From positions 1 to 64,000 of the forward strand of contig JALKBU010000124.1 in assembly GCA_023091735.1 (NCBI GenBank): a DNA stretch of 64,000 bases, in the 5' to 3' direction. Positions 38,651 to 49,711 of the stretch are shown piece after piece. A program made the translations under genes and the position numbers. Numbering within the stretch: position 1 is the stretch's first letter; each line of letters opens with the position of its first letter. This DNA is from Trichomonas tenax (Eukaryota > Parabasalia > Trichomonadida > Trichomonadidae). The notes under the pieces were generated by a model. That model saw only the letters and a program-made list of their open reading frames with translations, did not search any database and was not told the origin of the DNA.

Positions 38651-40776
38651 GGGTCCGCTAAGGCCAAACTTCCTGTATCGTCCTTCACTTTTTTGATGTA
38701 TTTTTCACTTATGTACAAGAAAATGTTAAAAATTCACTAAAAAACAACTTTCTTGATTTTATTTCCTCTCATACTAAGGAATAATTGTTTGAAGTATCAC
38801 GGCTTAATTTTAACTTTTTAACAATATCATTAAAATCTCCTAGGAAAAAGGCCTAATCATTTAACATTTTAATGGATATTTGAATGCCTATATACTAAAG
38901 AATACGTTGGTAATGGTAAGGTAGCAAAATAAACAAGTGGACCCTAAAATTTCATTGCATAGATCTTAAAGTTACCATTTGCTAATATTATCATGAACCA
39001 ATATTAATAATAAGTGGATTCAACTGACATACAATCATATTCTTGATGTAGAAGCCGAGATTCAAAAAAAGGTTTTTGAATTGCAATTCGATAATTTGCT
39101 TTCATGTTTAATATTCATACTACAGTGCATTGTTGTGAAATTTATATTCATATTACAATTAGAAGGTGTGGCACTCTGAATTTGCAATATTTTTTTAAAA
39201 TAATTAGATAAATAGCATTAACAGTATACCCTATACATATTCATTGTTAAATATATGCATTAACTCCAGCCAGACCCTTCAAAATTAACCTTTTATAAAC
39301 CGTTTTGGATCACTTTTTGTATTCTACATATTGTGTTTAGTAATATTTTCTGCTTAAAATCGAAAAATAATTGTGAGATATTCGTTTTTGGCACTCAATT
39401 TTATTTCGTTCAAATATACTAAAATACAGCATCTGTATAGCATATATTATCCTCTGGTTAGCTCAAAATTCAACAAAACCCCATTATTTAAACAAAAAAT
39501 ATATTTTGCATTTTTTTGGCTATGTGAGTGATAGTTTTCTGGTTCTTCAAGTCACGCGGCTATAAAATTTGCTGAGGCGTTGTCCCATCATGGGGATATC
39601 AGTTGTGAGCTAGTCATTTGGATAAATCAAGATCAAGATGTTAGGAAATCTGAATCAATTTTAGTTGGCATATCACACCTGAATGAAGCCCCAAATCGTG
39701 CCACTTATAATTTGCAATATTCTTTAATATATAATTTAGGTTTTATATAATTTGAGCTAAAATTAACAATTATTACCCATGATATGCTTTGTAAGAATGT
39801 GTATGCAGAAATACATTTTGTAAAGGATATAAAATATTTGATACAACTTATAGAGTAATTCATTATTATAACATATTAGCATGTTTGAAATTAGCATGGT
39901 AGTTGTAGTCATGTCTTCAATTCGAAATTACTTGGAGAATAATTTTTTAATATTATATATCAGCAACAAGATACTATCATCGTATCAATTCAGGTTTTTC
40001 ATACCAAGTACATACTAGGATTACAATATGCAACAATAAAATCTTAGTCGAATATGGAGATTCAAGTTCGAATTCGATCATTATGAAATATATAAATCTA
40101 AGATAGGCTTAGATATGATGTAGTAGTATCATTTTTGTGGATTCTTATATGTAACATGTAATGCATTGATAGGATAAAAAATATAGAAATCAATTTTCAA
40201 CTGCTAAACATTAGCGCACGAACCAAATCAGTCATGGTATTAGGCACTGCCACTGATGTGCATAACAGAAAATGGTATCCCAAGAATGCGTATTCAGAGT
40301 GCCACACCTTCTTTGCAATTTGCGTGTTTTCATCTCAAAAATCAAATATTTTCAATAAATTTTGGAAGTACAATGATTAAAATGCTTCAAACAATGGAAA
40401 TTTTATCTTGAAATCGAGAAATATTCAAGTTTTTAACATTTTTTATTCTTATGTGTTTTGTACTTTTATTACTAAAATGCTGCTAAATGATGATTAGTAA
40501 ATGCATTAATGCAAGAAAAACAGGTTTTAGATTTTTACCAAAATCATGATTTTTGAAAAAATCACGATTTTTTTCAAAGTCCATGGTTTTAAAGTTTTGA
40601 TCGATTTTTAAGCAAGAGATATTAATGAATCCCCTTTGATATGCTATATGCAAAGAATCGAATATCATTGTAAATCTAGATCTCTCTATCTTGAAAATCA
40701 TCAAATTGTGGGAAATACGTTTTTTAGACAAACTCATAGAATATTTTGAGAGACTATATTTGGCCATAGCGGACCC
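38651..40776. mobile_element. Putative DNA transposon remnant with 18-bp TIRs and TTAA flanks
   Basis: GGGTCCGCTAAGGCCAAA (38651-38668) faces its inverted copy ending at 40776 (one mismatch in 18). Both ends are directly flanked by TTAA (38647-38650 and 40777-40780). A TTAA target duplication is the hallmark of piggyBac-type elements; alternatively a TA duplication with one extra terminal base would fit Tc1/mariner. The 2.1-kb interior has no transposase. The only open frame starting in a TIR (ATGGCCAAA at 40767 on the minus strand, 94 codons) has no recognisable domain. The element is therefore non-autonomous or dead. A second inverted repeat pair (39161/40312) lies inside it. Confidence 0.6.
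39161..40312. repeat. Nested inverted repeat pair (21 bp, exact) 1.15 kb apart
   Basis: AGAAGGTGTGGCACTCTGAA plus one T at 39161-39181 is repeated exactly as its reverse complement at 40292-40312. In the plus orientation both copies are followed by TTGCAAT. It may be a separate element inserted into the larger TTAA-flanked one, or an internal subterminal repeat of it. Confidence 0.65.
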
Positions 40777-40780
40777 TTAA

Positions 40781-41527
40781 GGCGAAACTCGTTTTTAACT
40801 CACTGGATTAACTTTTTGCTAAGTTATTGAACCTCAATCTACAAAATACTGTTGTGCATGATATATTAAAGAATTAGCTAACAAAGTCTATATTTCATTA
40901 AAATATTATATATATCTTGCATCAAAAACATTGATTTGCCATGATGTGCTTTATTCATTATAATATATTAAAATTATCATTGTATAGCATTTTTATAACG
41001 TAAAATATGTTGTTGTCGATGATAAATAGGTAAATCTAATCACAAATATTCTTTTTTAGCTTTTTTTGGAAAAAAAATATTCCAAGTGTTCACACATAAG
41101 CTCTGTGTGTTATTCTCCCAAAAATAATGATAATTCTTTTTTGAGCAGCTAAATTTGAAAAGTTTATTAAATTGAGAAGAATAGAGCGGGAAAAATTGAA
41201 AAGAACCCAATGTGACATTTTTTCTTGATGTAGCTAGCTCACTGTGTCTTGGGAGTAACGGACCCAAACACCGTAATTGGGTTAGATTCCATTATTAAAG
41301 GATGTCAATATGTTATTTGTTTTGTCCCCACTATAGCATAAAGAAATATTTGATATTTTGAAGATTTTAACACATATTGGTAATCTCAAATATTATTTTT
41401 TGCTTTTCAACATATCAATCATAACATAACAATATGATTAAACATTATCTAAACTGGTGAATAGTCGTATTCAAAAAGATGTAAGAAGTTGAAATAATGA
41501 AACTCTTTAAGGACAATAGAAAATAGT
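40781..41527. other. AT-rich spacer 3' of histone H2A
   Basis: No supportable gene. A 75-codon minus-strand frame at 41040-41267 has no recognised feature. Confidence 0.5.
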
Positions 41528-41947
41528 TTACTCCTGTGTCTGGGAGGCATCCTTGCCCTTCTTCGGGTTGCCGAGGAGGACCTTGTGGATGTGTGGAACG
41601 ACACCAGCGGAGGCGATTGTGATGTTGGAGAGGAGCTGGTTAAGTTCTTCATCGTTACGGACGGCGAGCATGATGTGGCGTGGGGAGATACGTGTCTTCT
41701 TGTTATCACGAGCGGCGTTACCTGCAAGTTCGAGAACTTCGACTGTAAGATATTCTAAAACAGCGGCCATGAAGACTGGAGCACCAGCACCAACACGCTC
41801 ACCATAACGGCCTTCACGGAGGAATCTGTGGAGACGACCGACTGGGAATTGAAGGCCGGCACGGGATGAACGTGTCTTTGGATGCTGGCGTTCACCATCG
41901 ACGGCTGTCTTTGTTGCTGTCTTCTTAACACCCTTCTTAGCTGGCAT
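41528..41947 (-). CDS. H2A: Histone H2A
   Basis: The 139-residue protein carries the complete H2A fold: [60 protein letters not shown] and [20 protein letters not shown]. It keeps the acidic-patch residues in the DEEL segment. It has a short basic N-tail and a C-tail ending ASQTQE, which contains an SQ dipeptide but not the exact SQ(E/D)-hydrophobic end of H2A.X. It packages DNA with H2B, transcribed divergently 133 bp away. Codon use is strongly biased, as expected for high expression. The leader is only a few bases after the Inr. Confidence 0.98.
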   Translation of the reverse strand: MPAKKGVKKTATKTAVDGERQHPKTRSSRAGLQFPVGRLHRFLREGRYGERVGAGAPVFMAAVLEYLTVEVLELAGNAARDNKKTRISPRHIMLAVRNDEELNQLLSNITIASAGVVPHIHKVLLGNPKKGKDASQTQE

Positions 41948-42080
41948 TACGAAATAATGAACTGAAAAAGCCCGCCAAAAAAACGCCGCCTTTTTGTTGG
42001 TGGTCTAAAATGGCAGAAAGAAAAGGCGGTAAAATCCTTTGAAATTTTGGCGGGCGATTTTGAGTTCATTCTAGTTAAAG
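41948..42080. promoter_or_regulatory. Symmetrical bidirectional histone promoter with E2F-like sites
   Basis: The 133-bp spacer between divergent H2A and H2B is built as a mirror. Inr sequences stand at both edges (TCATTATTTC on the minus strand at 41951-41960; TCATTCTAG on the plus strand at 42066-42074). Inside them lie inverted copies of TTTTGGCGGGC (41970-41980 minus, 42045-42055 plus). Further in are inverted AAAAGGCGG cores (about 41986-41994 minus, 42021-42029 plus). TTTGGCGGG is the classic E2F/DP binding core, so S-phase control is a reasonable inference. Confidence 0.75.
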
Positions 42081-42470
42081 ATGTCTTCAAAGAAGCCAGC
42101 ATCTAAGACACCAACAGAGAAGAAGCCAGCCGTCGAGGGAGTCGATGCCGCTAACGCTGCCAAGCAGGATAAGAAGCTCCGCCACAAGAAGCGCGCTGAG
42201 ACATTCTCCTCCTACATCTTCAAGGTTCTCAAGCAGGTCCACCCAGATATCGGTATCTCTAACAAGGCTATGATGGTCATGAACTCCTTCGTTACAGACA
42301 TTTTCGAGAGAATCGCTCAGGAGGGCGCTCGCCTCGTCGATATGAACGAACGTAACACACTCGGTTCCCGCGAAGTTCAGACAGCTGTTAGACTCGTTCT
42401 TCCAGGCGATCTTGCCAAGCACGCTGTTTCCGAAGGTGGAAAAGCCGTCGCTAAGTTCAACGCTGAGTAA
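42081..42470 (+). CDS. H2B: Histone H2B
   Basis: The 129-residue protein shows the H2B histone fold: [60 protein letters not shown] and [20 protein letters not shown]. The Lys-rich N-tail ([19 protein letters not shown]) is complete. The C-terminus keeps the AVxKF pattern around the ubiquitylated Lys of other H2Bs (KAVAKFNAE), slightly divergent. It pairs with the divergent H2A gene and shares its promoter. Strong codon bias. Confidence 0.98.
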   Translation: MSSKKPASKTPTEKKPAVEGVDAANAAKQDKKLRHKKRAETFSSYIFKVLKQVHPDIGISNKAMMVMNSFVTDIFERIAQEGARLVDMNERNTLGSREVQTAVRLVLPGDLAKHAVSEGGKAVAKFNAE

Positions 42471-43082
42471 ACTATTTATCCATTTTGTCCGAATTCTTTA
42501 ATTATCTTAATTTTTCAATATCGAAATTTAATATATCATCCGGCAATGAGTATTCAATATGAGAATGGAAGTAAGATCTATCTGTTAAGGGTCAATTTGG
42601 TAATTTCGAGAAAAATATAATATTGAAATTTGGAATAAAAACGCTTTGATGGGTCATGATTAAGAAGATTGTTTAAAGTGTCGAAATTGAATTTTTTTGT
42701 CAACTACATTATTGTTGAACGTTTGATATTTCAACCGAATGCAAAATAACAAGAATAAAAATGATCTTTTTTCATTTTCTTTAATGGAACATTAATATCT
42801 CTATGAATAATAGTTAACGGTTAATTATTTAAAATTGCAAAATCTTGAAAATAAAAGTCAATTAAAGCAATTTTCTCAAATTTTATAGGAATTTTTTTAT
42901 TAATTTACAAAAAATGTTGCCGTTTATAAATATAAATTCGCCATCAATTAGGAAAAAACATCCATGATTGTTGAGAAAACGAAGAAGCTCAAAGGAATAT
43001 AAGAGGTTAGGAAGTAAAATAGCAAATGAAGAAAAAAATATTATCGTAAAAAGAGTCAGTAATTATAAAATAAGTCCGAGAT
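42471..43082. other. AT-rich 3' flank
   Basis: No gene or structured repeat seen. Confidence 0.5.
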
Positions 43083-43856
43083 TTATATAAATCTTTGTTT
43101 GGTGAAGTTCTTACGAAGTCCACCAGGAATTGAAAATTCTATTGAAATTTTTGTGCCTAAGAGGATCTTTCCGTTCATGTTCTTGAGAGCGTTCTGCGCG
43201 CACCTCGTGTCCCAGTACTCAATGAACCTCTGTGACGGCTTTGAGGGGGTTCCACGAATTTGTCTTATCTCACCATACGTGCAGAAAATGCTCTCCAGCT
43301 GCGTATTCGTGATCGAAGGGTCCAAATGGAAGATAACAATCGTTCCATTGTTTGGCGGTTTTTGACTTAGCGTAGAATTCGGCGGTGGCGGTGAGTATCT
43401 GACCTCCATAGGGATGCCAGAGAGTGTCTGTTTGTCGAGGTGATATCTGAAGTATTGTGCGTGTCGCAAATCGAAGAATTCAATCAAGACGATTTTTTTC
43501 TGATATTTCTGCGCGCTTTTTATTGGAACAGTCGAAGGAATGAAGCCCTTTACAAGCTCCAAAGAGACATTTTCAGGCAAGTTCTTGATGCTCAAAGTCC
43601 TGCTCTCTATCTCCGGGCATTCTCGCTTATCCACATCGTCAGCTTCGTTCGCCGGCGTCTCCAGACCGAGGAACTCGAGTGTCGATGTCGGGTCCTGCGT
43701 CAGAAATGCGGGAAGCGATGGCGATCGCGGCATGAACGAGGGATAGATCGGAAGGATCGTCGACGGGATGTCGGGGTTGTCCTGCATCGCGAGCTGGACG
43801 AATGAATTCATCTGAGGAGGCGTCTGAATGAAGTCTCCCCAGTCATCTGAAAACAT
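43083..43856 (-). CDS. Mei2-like RNA-binding protein (two RRMs)
   Basis: The protein has 257 residues from the ATG at 43854-43856; upstream the frame continues only from a TTG. A disordered N-terminus is followed by RRM1 at about residues 80-155 (SRTLSIKNLPENVSLELVKG ... IEFFDLRHAQYFRYHL) and RRM2 at about 168-240. RRM2 reads GTIVIFHLDPSITNTQLESI, FCTYGEIRQIRGTPSKPSQR, FIEYWDTRCAQNALKNMNGK and ends in IPGGLRKNF. The phrases NLDPS-x-(S/T)-N, YGE(I/V)-x-x-IR-x-TP and the closing PGG-x-RK are diagnostic of the Mei2-like family of plants, fungi and protists. The C-terminal Mei2-specific RRM3 is absent, so this is a truncated member. Family roles include control of mRNA in cell-cycle or developmental switches; the target is unknown. 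Confidence 0.85.
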   Translation of the reverse strand: MFSDDWGDFIQTPPQMNSFVQLAMQDNPDIPSTILPIYPSFMPRSPSLPAFLTQDPTSTLEFLGLETPANEADDVDKRECPEIESRTLSIKNLPENVSLELVKGFIPSTVPIKSAQKYQKKIVLIEFFDLRHAQYFRYHLDKQTLSGIPMEVRYSPPPPNSTLSQKPPNNGTIVIFHLDPSITNTQLESIFCTYGEIRQIRGTPSKPSQRFIEYWDTRCAQNALKNMNGKILLGTKISIEFSIPGGLRKNFTKQRFI

Positions 43857-44311
43857 TATAAAGTTTACAAAATGATCCACTCTTCTCAATTTTTGGATGA
43901 CTTTTTACTATATTTTATATGTAAAGTAATATTATGATAAAATTTTATTTGTGAAGTTTACAATTTAATATGATTTTTGCGATTTTCTCTTGTTGCATTG
44001 CGTTTTGAACGTTTTATTATTTAGGAAAGGTTTTACATTATTGTATATAATCTATTATATGAGTATCTATTAATAATATAATGATTTTGGAATTTCAAAA
44101 TATATTATGAGACAAAAATTTGTGATATGATAGAAAATAGAATAAAAAGCTGTTTTTGAAGGAGTTTTGGGCTTGGGAAAAGAAATTTGTTGCCAAATAT
44201 GAAAAAAATGTCATTGCTGAGGTCTGTAGTTATGGAATTGAAAGGTATTTGATATGGATTTTTTTACTCGTTACATGATATTTACTTCCCCCGAATGATA
44301 TAAAATATATC
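43857..44311. other. AT-rich spacer
   Basis: No gene seen; it is the upstream region of the Mei2-like gene on the minus strand and the 3' edge of the ankyrin pseudogene. Confidence 0.45.
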
Positions 44312-45784
44312 ATAGGCCCATGTAATCAAATGTTTTGACGACTGTTGACAACATCGCGCCTTTGCTCTCCAAGTACTCTATTATTTCCTTGTTGTCGGTC
44401 TGCTTTGCAAATGATAAAGGCATTTCAATATTAAAGAAAGAACTTCATAAACAAGTAGATGAATTCCATATTTAGATGATGAACTGCATAAATCTAATGA
44501 TGGATCCAATAACTAATTAAAATGAATTATATGTCAATAAAATGAACTGCTTAAGGGTATTGTGAATGTGGTAATGTCATAAAAATTGACTAATTTGATG
44601 TTGACATCTGCCTCATTCTCAACAAAGAACTTAACGAGATCGATATCTTGATTTTTGATTGCGATCGTCAAAGGACAATCCTGAATGTATGAAGAGCTTC
44701 AATAGACTAAAATGAACGAATTTATAAGCTAATTATGAATTGTATAAGAAATAAAAATGAATATGATACAAATTAGAATGAATCTTATGAGTAAACAAAA
44801 TGAGCATAATACAAAAATAAAGAACTCTTTGAGCTTGATAATGAACATAAAGAGAAAAGAAATGAACTCCATAAATTGCCAAATAAATTGTATAATAAGA
44901 TTAATAATAAATTTTCCACTGTACATTCTTCCCGTTGATATCAAATTCCATTCTGCATGCAGAAACACGCCGCCTGGTAGTTGCAGTATTTCATGCAATT
45001 TGCAACTGTGATAATTTTGACATTGAAGTGCTCATTAAGTCAATCAGCCACATCATTCCTGTGGAACTCGATGCATATGTTGTAACAATCGCGGAATTTA
45101 TATCCTTCATGCTCAAGAATTCGAATAATTTCAAGGTTTCCGCCTTCGCACGCTGCCTGATATGTTTTTTTGCCAACTTCTGAGTTGGAAAGAATCAGTA
45201 TCTTGAAAATATTGATCGATGAATAGCGCGCAGCAATATCTATCAGTATGACTCCATCGTAGTCCTTGTTGTTGCTGAAATCTGGATCTGTGAAGAATTT
45301 ATCAAACCACTTTGTCAAGTCCCAACAAACTGCGTGTAATATGGATCCTACAGGCAATATTTCCATGCTCTGCTTGCTGGTGATAGAGGAGTACTTTGTC
45401 TCTATGATTCCTCTTTCGCTAAGAAAAGATCCGATGAATGGATTGAATTTGAAGAATTCTTTCCACATGAGATAACCATAAAAATCAGCAAGAACAGATA
45501 TGTTTTTCTCACGTTTTGTTGCGACTACATTGATTGTATCTACAATGAACTGCTTTTTTACATGTCTTTGATTGACAATTTCGTTGACTTCTTCAGCGCA
45601 TTTCGCAATTTCATTCTGTTTTTTCGGAAGATTCCATATTATTTCAGACACTTCGTAGTACAGCTACAGGACATCGATGACCTCTGCCTCCTGTATGTTT
45701 TCGACGACTAAATCATCAGGCAGCGGAAGTTTCGTGTCCATTTTCTTTTTTGTGATAAAACCTATCGTTGAGATTTTATCCATT
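44312..45784 (-). pseudogene. Ankyrin/DUF3447 protein pseudogene with two AT-rich insertions
   Basis: Minus-strand fragments line up as one ankyrin gene. The start reads MDKISTIGFITKKKMDTKLP and runs to an in-frame TAG near 45670. The main body (about 45040-45650: EIIWNLPKKQNEIAKCAEEV, then SILHAVCWDLTKWFDKFFTD and YQAACEGGNLEIIRILEHEG) then meets TGA where TGG (ADW-L) is expected. A one-base insertion (extra T in GGAATTTGATATC) breaks NGIDINGKN. Isolated ankyrin repeats DCPLTIAIKNQDIDLVKFFV (about 44610-44690) and PLSFAKQTDNKEIIEYLESK (about 44320-44420) remain. They are separated by AT-rich inserts at about 44425-44595 and 44695-44925, which are full of AAATGAACT-like words. Two stops, one frameshift and the insertions mark a dead gene. 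Confidence 0.75.
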
Positions 45785-46579
45785 TTGATAGAGCTCAGTC
45801 AATGTTTTGTGTGAACTGGATAAATCAGTTTTTTATTGGTTTCTGGATGATTTTGGAACGACTTTTATGAAGCGGGCAGTCCATTGACGCATTTTTCGCA
45901 TCGTATTCGCTTCAATCAGTGGAAATTTAATTTGGTCATTGCAAAAGGTTTGGATTAAGAGCCTTGAGTATTATAACCATTATATCTTGCTAAAAGTGAA
46001 GCTATTTTTAAATGTAAATGTGGTACAACTTAATATTCTTCTTTAGAAAAATAATAGAAGTGTATCAACTCAGGGGGTCAAAATCGAACCATAGTTATAT
46101 GGACAATTATGCAGCACATGAAGGGTTGTTCCTATCTAATGTGTTGGACGTGTATATATTCATTGCAAATTTTCGATAAATTGTTTATCTTCATAATATT
46201 ACCGGTAAACTGCATTTTACCTATCAAATTACAATGTACACGCCAATGGTTGTTCTGTTTAATTGGATTTTCCCCATAAAACATTTTTTTTTGATAAAAT
46301 TAATTTAATTTCTTCTACATTATATGGATCGATGGCATTAAAATACTCACATAATGATAGCCAATATAAAGAGCATGAATACAAACAATTTAAGTATATA
46401 ATAAAAACAAAATACAAATAAGAGAATAATATAAATTCTCAAAAGCATCTTAATTTGTGTATGAAATGATCCATCTTATGAATAGTTGATATTTCTGGTA
46501 TTAATCTGGGAGTTTGCAAATTGATTTGGCTTTTTGATTTTCAACAATTGATATTCTTTGATGTTCTGCGCAACATTCG
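45785..46579. other. AT-rich spacer
   Basis: No gene or clear repeat; simple A/T-rich sequence. Confidence 0.45.
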
Positions 46580-47420
46580 TTACAGAAAACCAATCAATGA
46601 ACGAATCAACTGTTCCAATATCATCAACATCTCCAAAATAAATAATATTTCATTCTCGAATTGACACATTTTGAAGAATGAATTGATAAACACTCTATAA
46701 TCAGTGTCTGGTGGACCAAAAATATGGAATGCCTTAGCCAGATTGAGTCCTCCAGCATTGCATCGCCCGCACATTGCAACATCAGTTTTGAGTTGCCTTT
46801 CGTAATCCTTCATAAGATGCGCAACGAACACACAGAAGACACCATTGCAATAGTATCTTTGTATTTGGATGCAACGTGTATGTAACCGTTGAAGTTTTCC
46901 AATGGGTGGGTTCCCAAACTATCCAGGCCAAAGTTTTTGTATCCTTTTTGCAACAGTTTGATTGTTGAATACAATCCTTGCCTGCGGCTGATTTAGAGGC
47001 GGAATCTTTGTCGGCATCAGCCTTTGATTTGTCTATGTCGCCTTCTTGTGTTGTATCTTTAGAATTGCCACCATCTTTGTCGTGGACAAGACATTCACCA
47101 GCAAGATTAGAAAGACCTAATGGTCCAGCTTTAGAACCATCCTTAGATGTATCACCGTCATGTGCAGATGACTTCTTTGCTTCGTCTGAAGCATTTACAT
47201 CATTGTCCTTAGAAGAAGCTGCATCCTTATCTTTATCTTGCGAAGCATCATCTCCTTTGCTGGTGAGTGCACCTGCAAAAATGCCTGAAATCGGATCTGC
47301 TTTGTCTGGCTTTGACATCTGATGTCTGGCCATCCTTTGTCTTCGAATCGCCTTTAGATGCATCCTTGTTCTAGGAATCATCTTTTGATGCATTCTTTCC
47401 AGCTAATTCATCTTTGATGC
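46580..47420 (-). pseudogene. Mosaic remnant: Lys/Asp/Ser low-complexity region joined to an unknown C-terminal fragment
   Basis: On the minus strand a KDxSKD-type low-complexity stretch changes frame and contains a TAG. AGKNASKDDS, stop, then NKDASKGDSKTKDGQTSDVK lies in one frame; SKGDDASQDKDKDAASSKDN and AHDGDTSKDGSKAGPLGLSN lie in another. Beyond it a third frame reads GLYSTIKLLQKGYKNFGLDS then LGTHPLENFNGYIHVASKYK, and after a shift AHLMKDYERQLKTDVAMCGR. The HPLEN-F-x-G phrase loosely resembles the C-terminal part of P-element/THAP-type transposases, but that link is weak. This is a broken gene of uncertain origin. Confidence 0.45.
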
Positions 47421-47810
47421 AATCAAATAAAGGACAATTACATCTTTGAATGAGTTAATATTAGATCAAAGAGTGAGCTAAAGATACTATGAATTTAATG
47501 TGCATGGACATTCTCAACATGGTTAAGATTGAAAGATTTTTTTTAAAAAAACTCCGGTGGAAGCTTGTTCTTATGATCGAAAAAAGACTTTAAACAAATA
47601 ATATTCGATAGTAACAATAAAAATTGGTAATGTACGATTGAGACTATATATTATTATTATAATTCGTGATAACAAAATAAAATATCTTTCTAGTAGAATT
47701 GGATAAGAATAGACACTTATTTCGATAATATAAGAATAAGAATACATACTTAAAAATACAGTCAGTTTGATATTATAAAAAAGCTGTGATGAAATATATA
47801 TTAAATAATC

Positions 47811-47870
47811 TTTGTGAGATCGTGAGTAGATCAATATTTGTGAGATCGTGAGTAGATCAATCTTTGTGAG
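47811..47870. repeat. 26-bp direct tandem duplication
   Basis: TTTGTGAGATCGTGAGTAGA is followed by TCAATA at 47811-47836 and by TCAATC at 47837-47862. The next unit starts with TTTGTGAG and then diverges. Confidence 0.8.
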
Positions 47871-49693
47871 CTTCTTATTAGATCATAATCTATTAATCTG
47901 AGGAATTCGAATTCAAGTCCCAAAAGTATGGACGCTCCCAGGAGCACCACATCCTGGAATTGTCACACGCTTTTAGTCTGGACTTCAATCAGGACAATGC
48001 TATCAACTGCTTAGTATTGTTTGGAATATAGGAAGAAGGAAATAAACTGCTGAATTTTGGTCACCAACCACAAATATTCAATGCGATAACGCTTCAAGCA
48101 GCACTACTTCCCTGTGTTGTCATGCGTCTTATTGTGGAGTTGTAGACCAATATTAAATGGCACTTTTAATTTTTCCCCGCCATTTTTTAATAATCAGTGC
48201 TTTGTTTAATGGATGTTATTGTGTTAATGGTTATTATAGAACTGAAATATTTATTTGAAATCAACATAACTGTCATAGTTATTGATATTTTGTAAAAATA
48301 TGAATTTTATATACGACAAATTACGAATATTAATGAGAATGGGGATCCATAGGAATCTCCAGCTTAAGAACGTTACACGTCAATTACCATGGTGGCCTGT
48401 GACCTGGAAATAGTTGCCATTAAATTATAAAATTCAATATAAGATTTTTATTTTAGCCGTTCTTAAAACAGCTGCACATCAGTTGCATTTTGCATTACCT
48501 ATATAGATGCAACAATGCTCTGGTGTTTGCGTACGCAGAAACTAGGAAGGTACTGTTTTGATTAAGTAATTTCTTCATCTTAATGATGATGCATCATTTT
48601 ATTCACACTTATAGCATTTTTATTAATAATTCATAAGTGGTTAGCAAAACAAATCAGTCTATTTTTTGATATATTCCTTTTGATTATTTAAATTGCGGAA
48701 TATGTATGTATATTACCCACCAATCTGCTTTACATAGTATTTCACTGATTTCTATAAACTTAACTTTGTTTAATTCGATATATTTTACCAAATTGAAATA
48801 TATTTGAGGGAAAAAATGTAATTATTGAATCCATTGTACTATCATTCTATTAAAAACGGAGTGTAAATTCATAAGAAACAATAAAACATATGTATTGCTG
48901 TTAAAGAACTTCAAATCTTAGATATAATCAGGACTGAAAAGAGCAGCTCCGGAGACTGTTTGGAAGGGAACGAATCAGCTGCAGGTAAGGAGAAAAACCG
49001 TCGCTCAGCTTAGCAAGAAAAGGACTGGTTATGGAGCTACTCGTTGAAGAATTTGGGAAGTTGAAAAATTGAATACTGACATTTTGTAGCCACTCTTCTA
49101 CAATATTTATTACCAGGAAAATTTCATCATAGAACATTTTTATTGATATATTTGTTTATTGAAATTGTTTTATAAATATACAGTAATGGAAAATCTGACT
49201 AATATAATATTTTAGCCATTGATCGTGATATTTTTACGGAAAATAAGTAATATAGGGAATTTCACAGTATTTTTGCCCGAAATATATCATAGAAATGATA
49301 GGGATTTAATAGAAAGACAGGAAAAGACTAAAATTTGCTGCATAATTTCGAAATTCTTCTGTACTTACGTGTTTAATTTCAGATGAACATCTAAATATTG
49401 ATATGCAACAAGAATGCAGTATGATGAGGCGGTTGTTTTGATAAAATGGAATAATCTAATGCAACGCCGATTAAGGAATCGATCACACACGATTTTGAGC
49501 TATGGGTTGCACAAAGAACATCCAGTGGATGGATATAGAGAGATAATCTGCCGACTAGTCTTGCTCTGAAAATTATGTTATCACTCTATTGACAAAATTT
49601 GGCATCGCGCACAGCATATGTTGTCAGCCTCATCGAGAAGAAGCGGTTTTATGTAGTATGTGAAGCAGGAGTTCAATAAATTTCTCTTCCGTC

Positions 49694-49706
49694 TCACTTC
49701 ACTTAG
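49694..49706 (+). promoter_or_regulatory. Putative Inr of the M24 peptidase-like gene
   Basis: TCACTTCACTTAG lies 6-18 bp before the ATG at 49712 and carries two overlapping TCACTT initiator words. Confidence 0.6.
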
Positions 49707-49711
49707 TTTCA

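Larger units (their letters stand above)
47421..49711. other. 2.3-kb gene-free region with a small tandem duplication
   Basis: I see no supportable gene. At 47811-47870 a 26-bp unit (TTTGTGAGATCGTGAGTAGA plus TCAATM) is present two and a third times in tandem. A 69-codon ATG frame on the minus strand at 48928-49137 is Ser/Phe-rich and unrecognised; it could be a short gene but has no supporting feature. Confidence 0.45.

Noticed and set aside
40483..40767. 94-codon frame starting in the right TIR of the 38.6-40.8 kb element
   Set aside because: Lys/Phe/Ile-rich with no transposase motif; kept only as a remark in the element entry.
48928..49137. 69-codon ATG frame on the minus strand
   Set aside because: Unrecognised and unsupported by any neighbour or motif.
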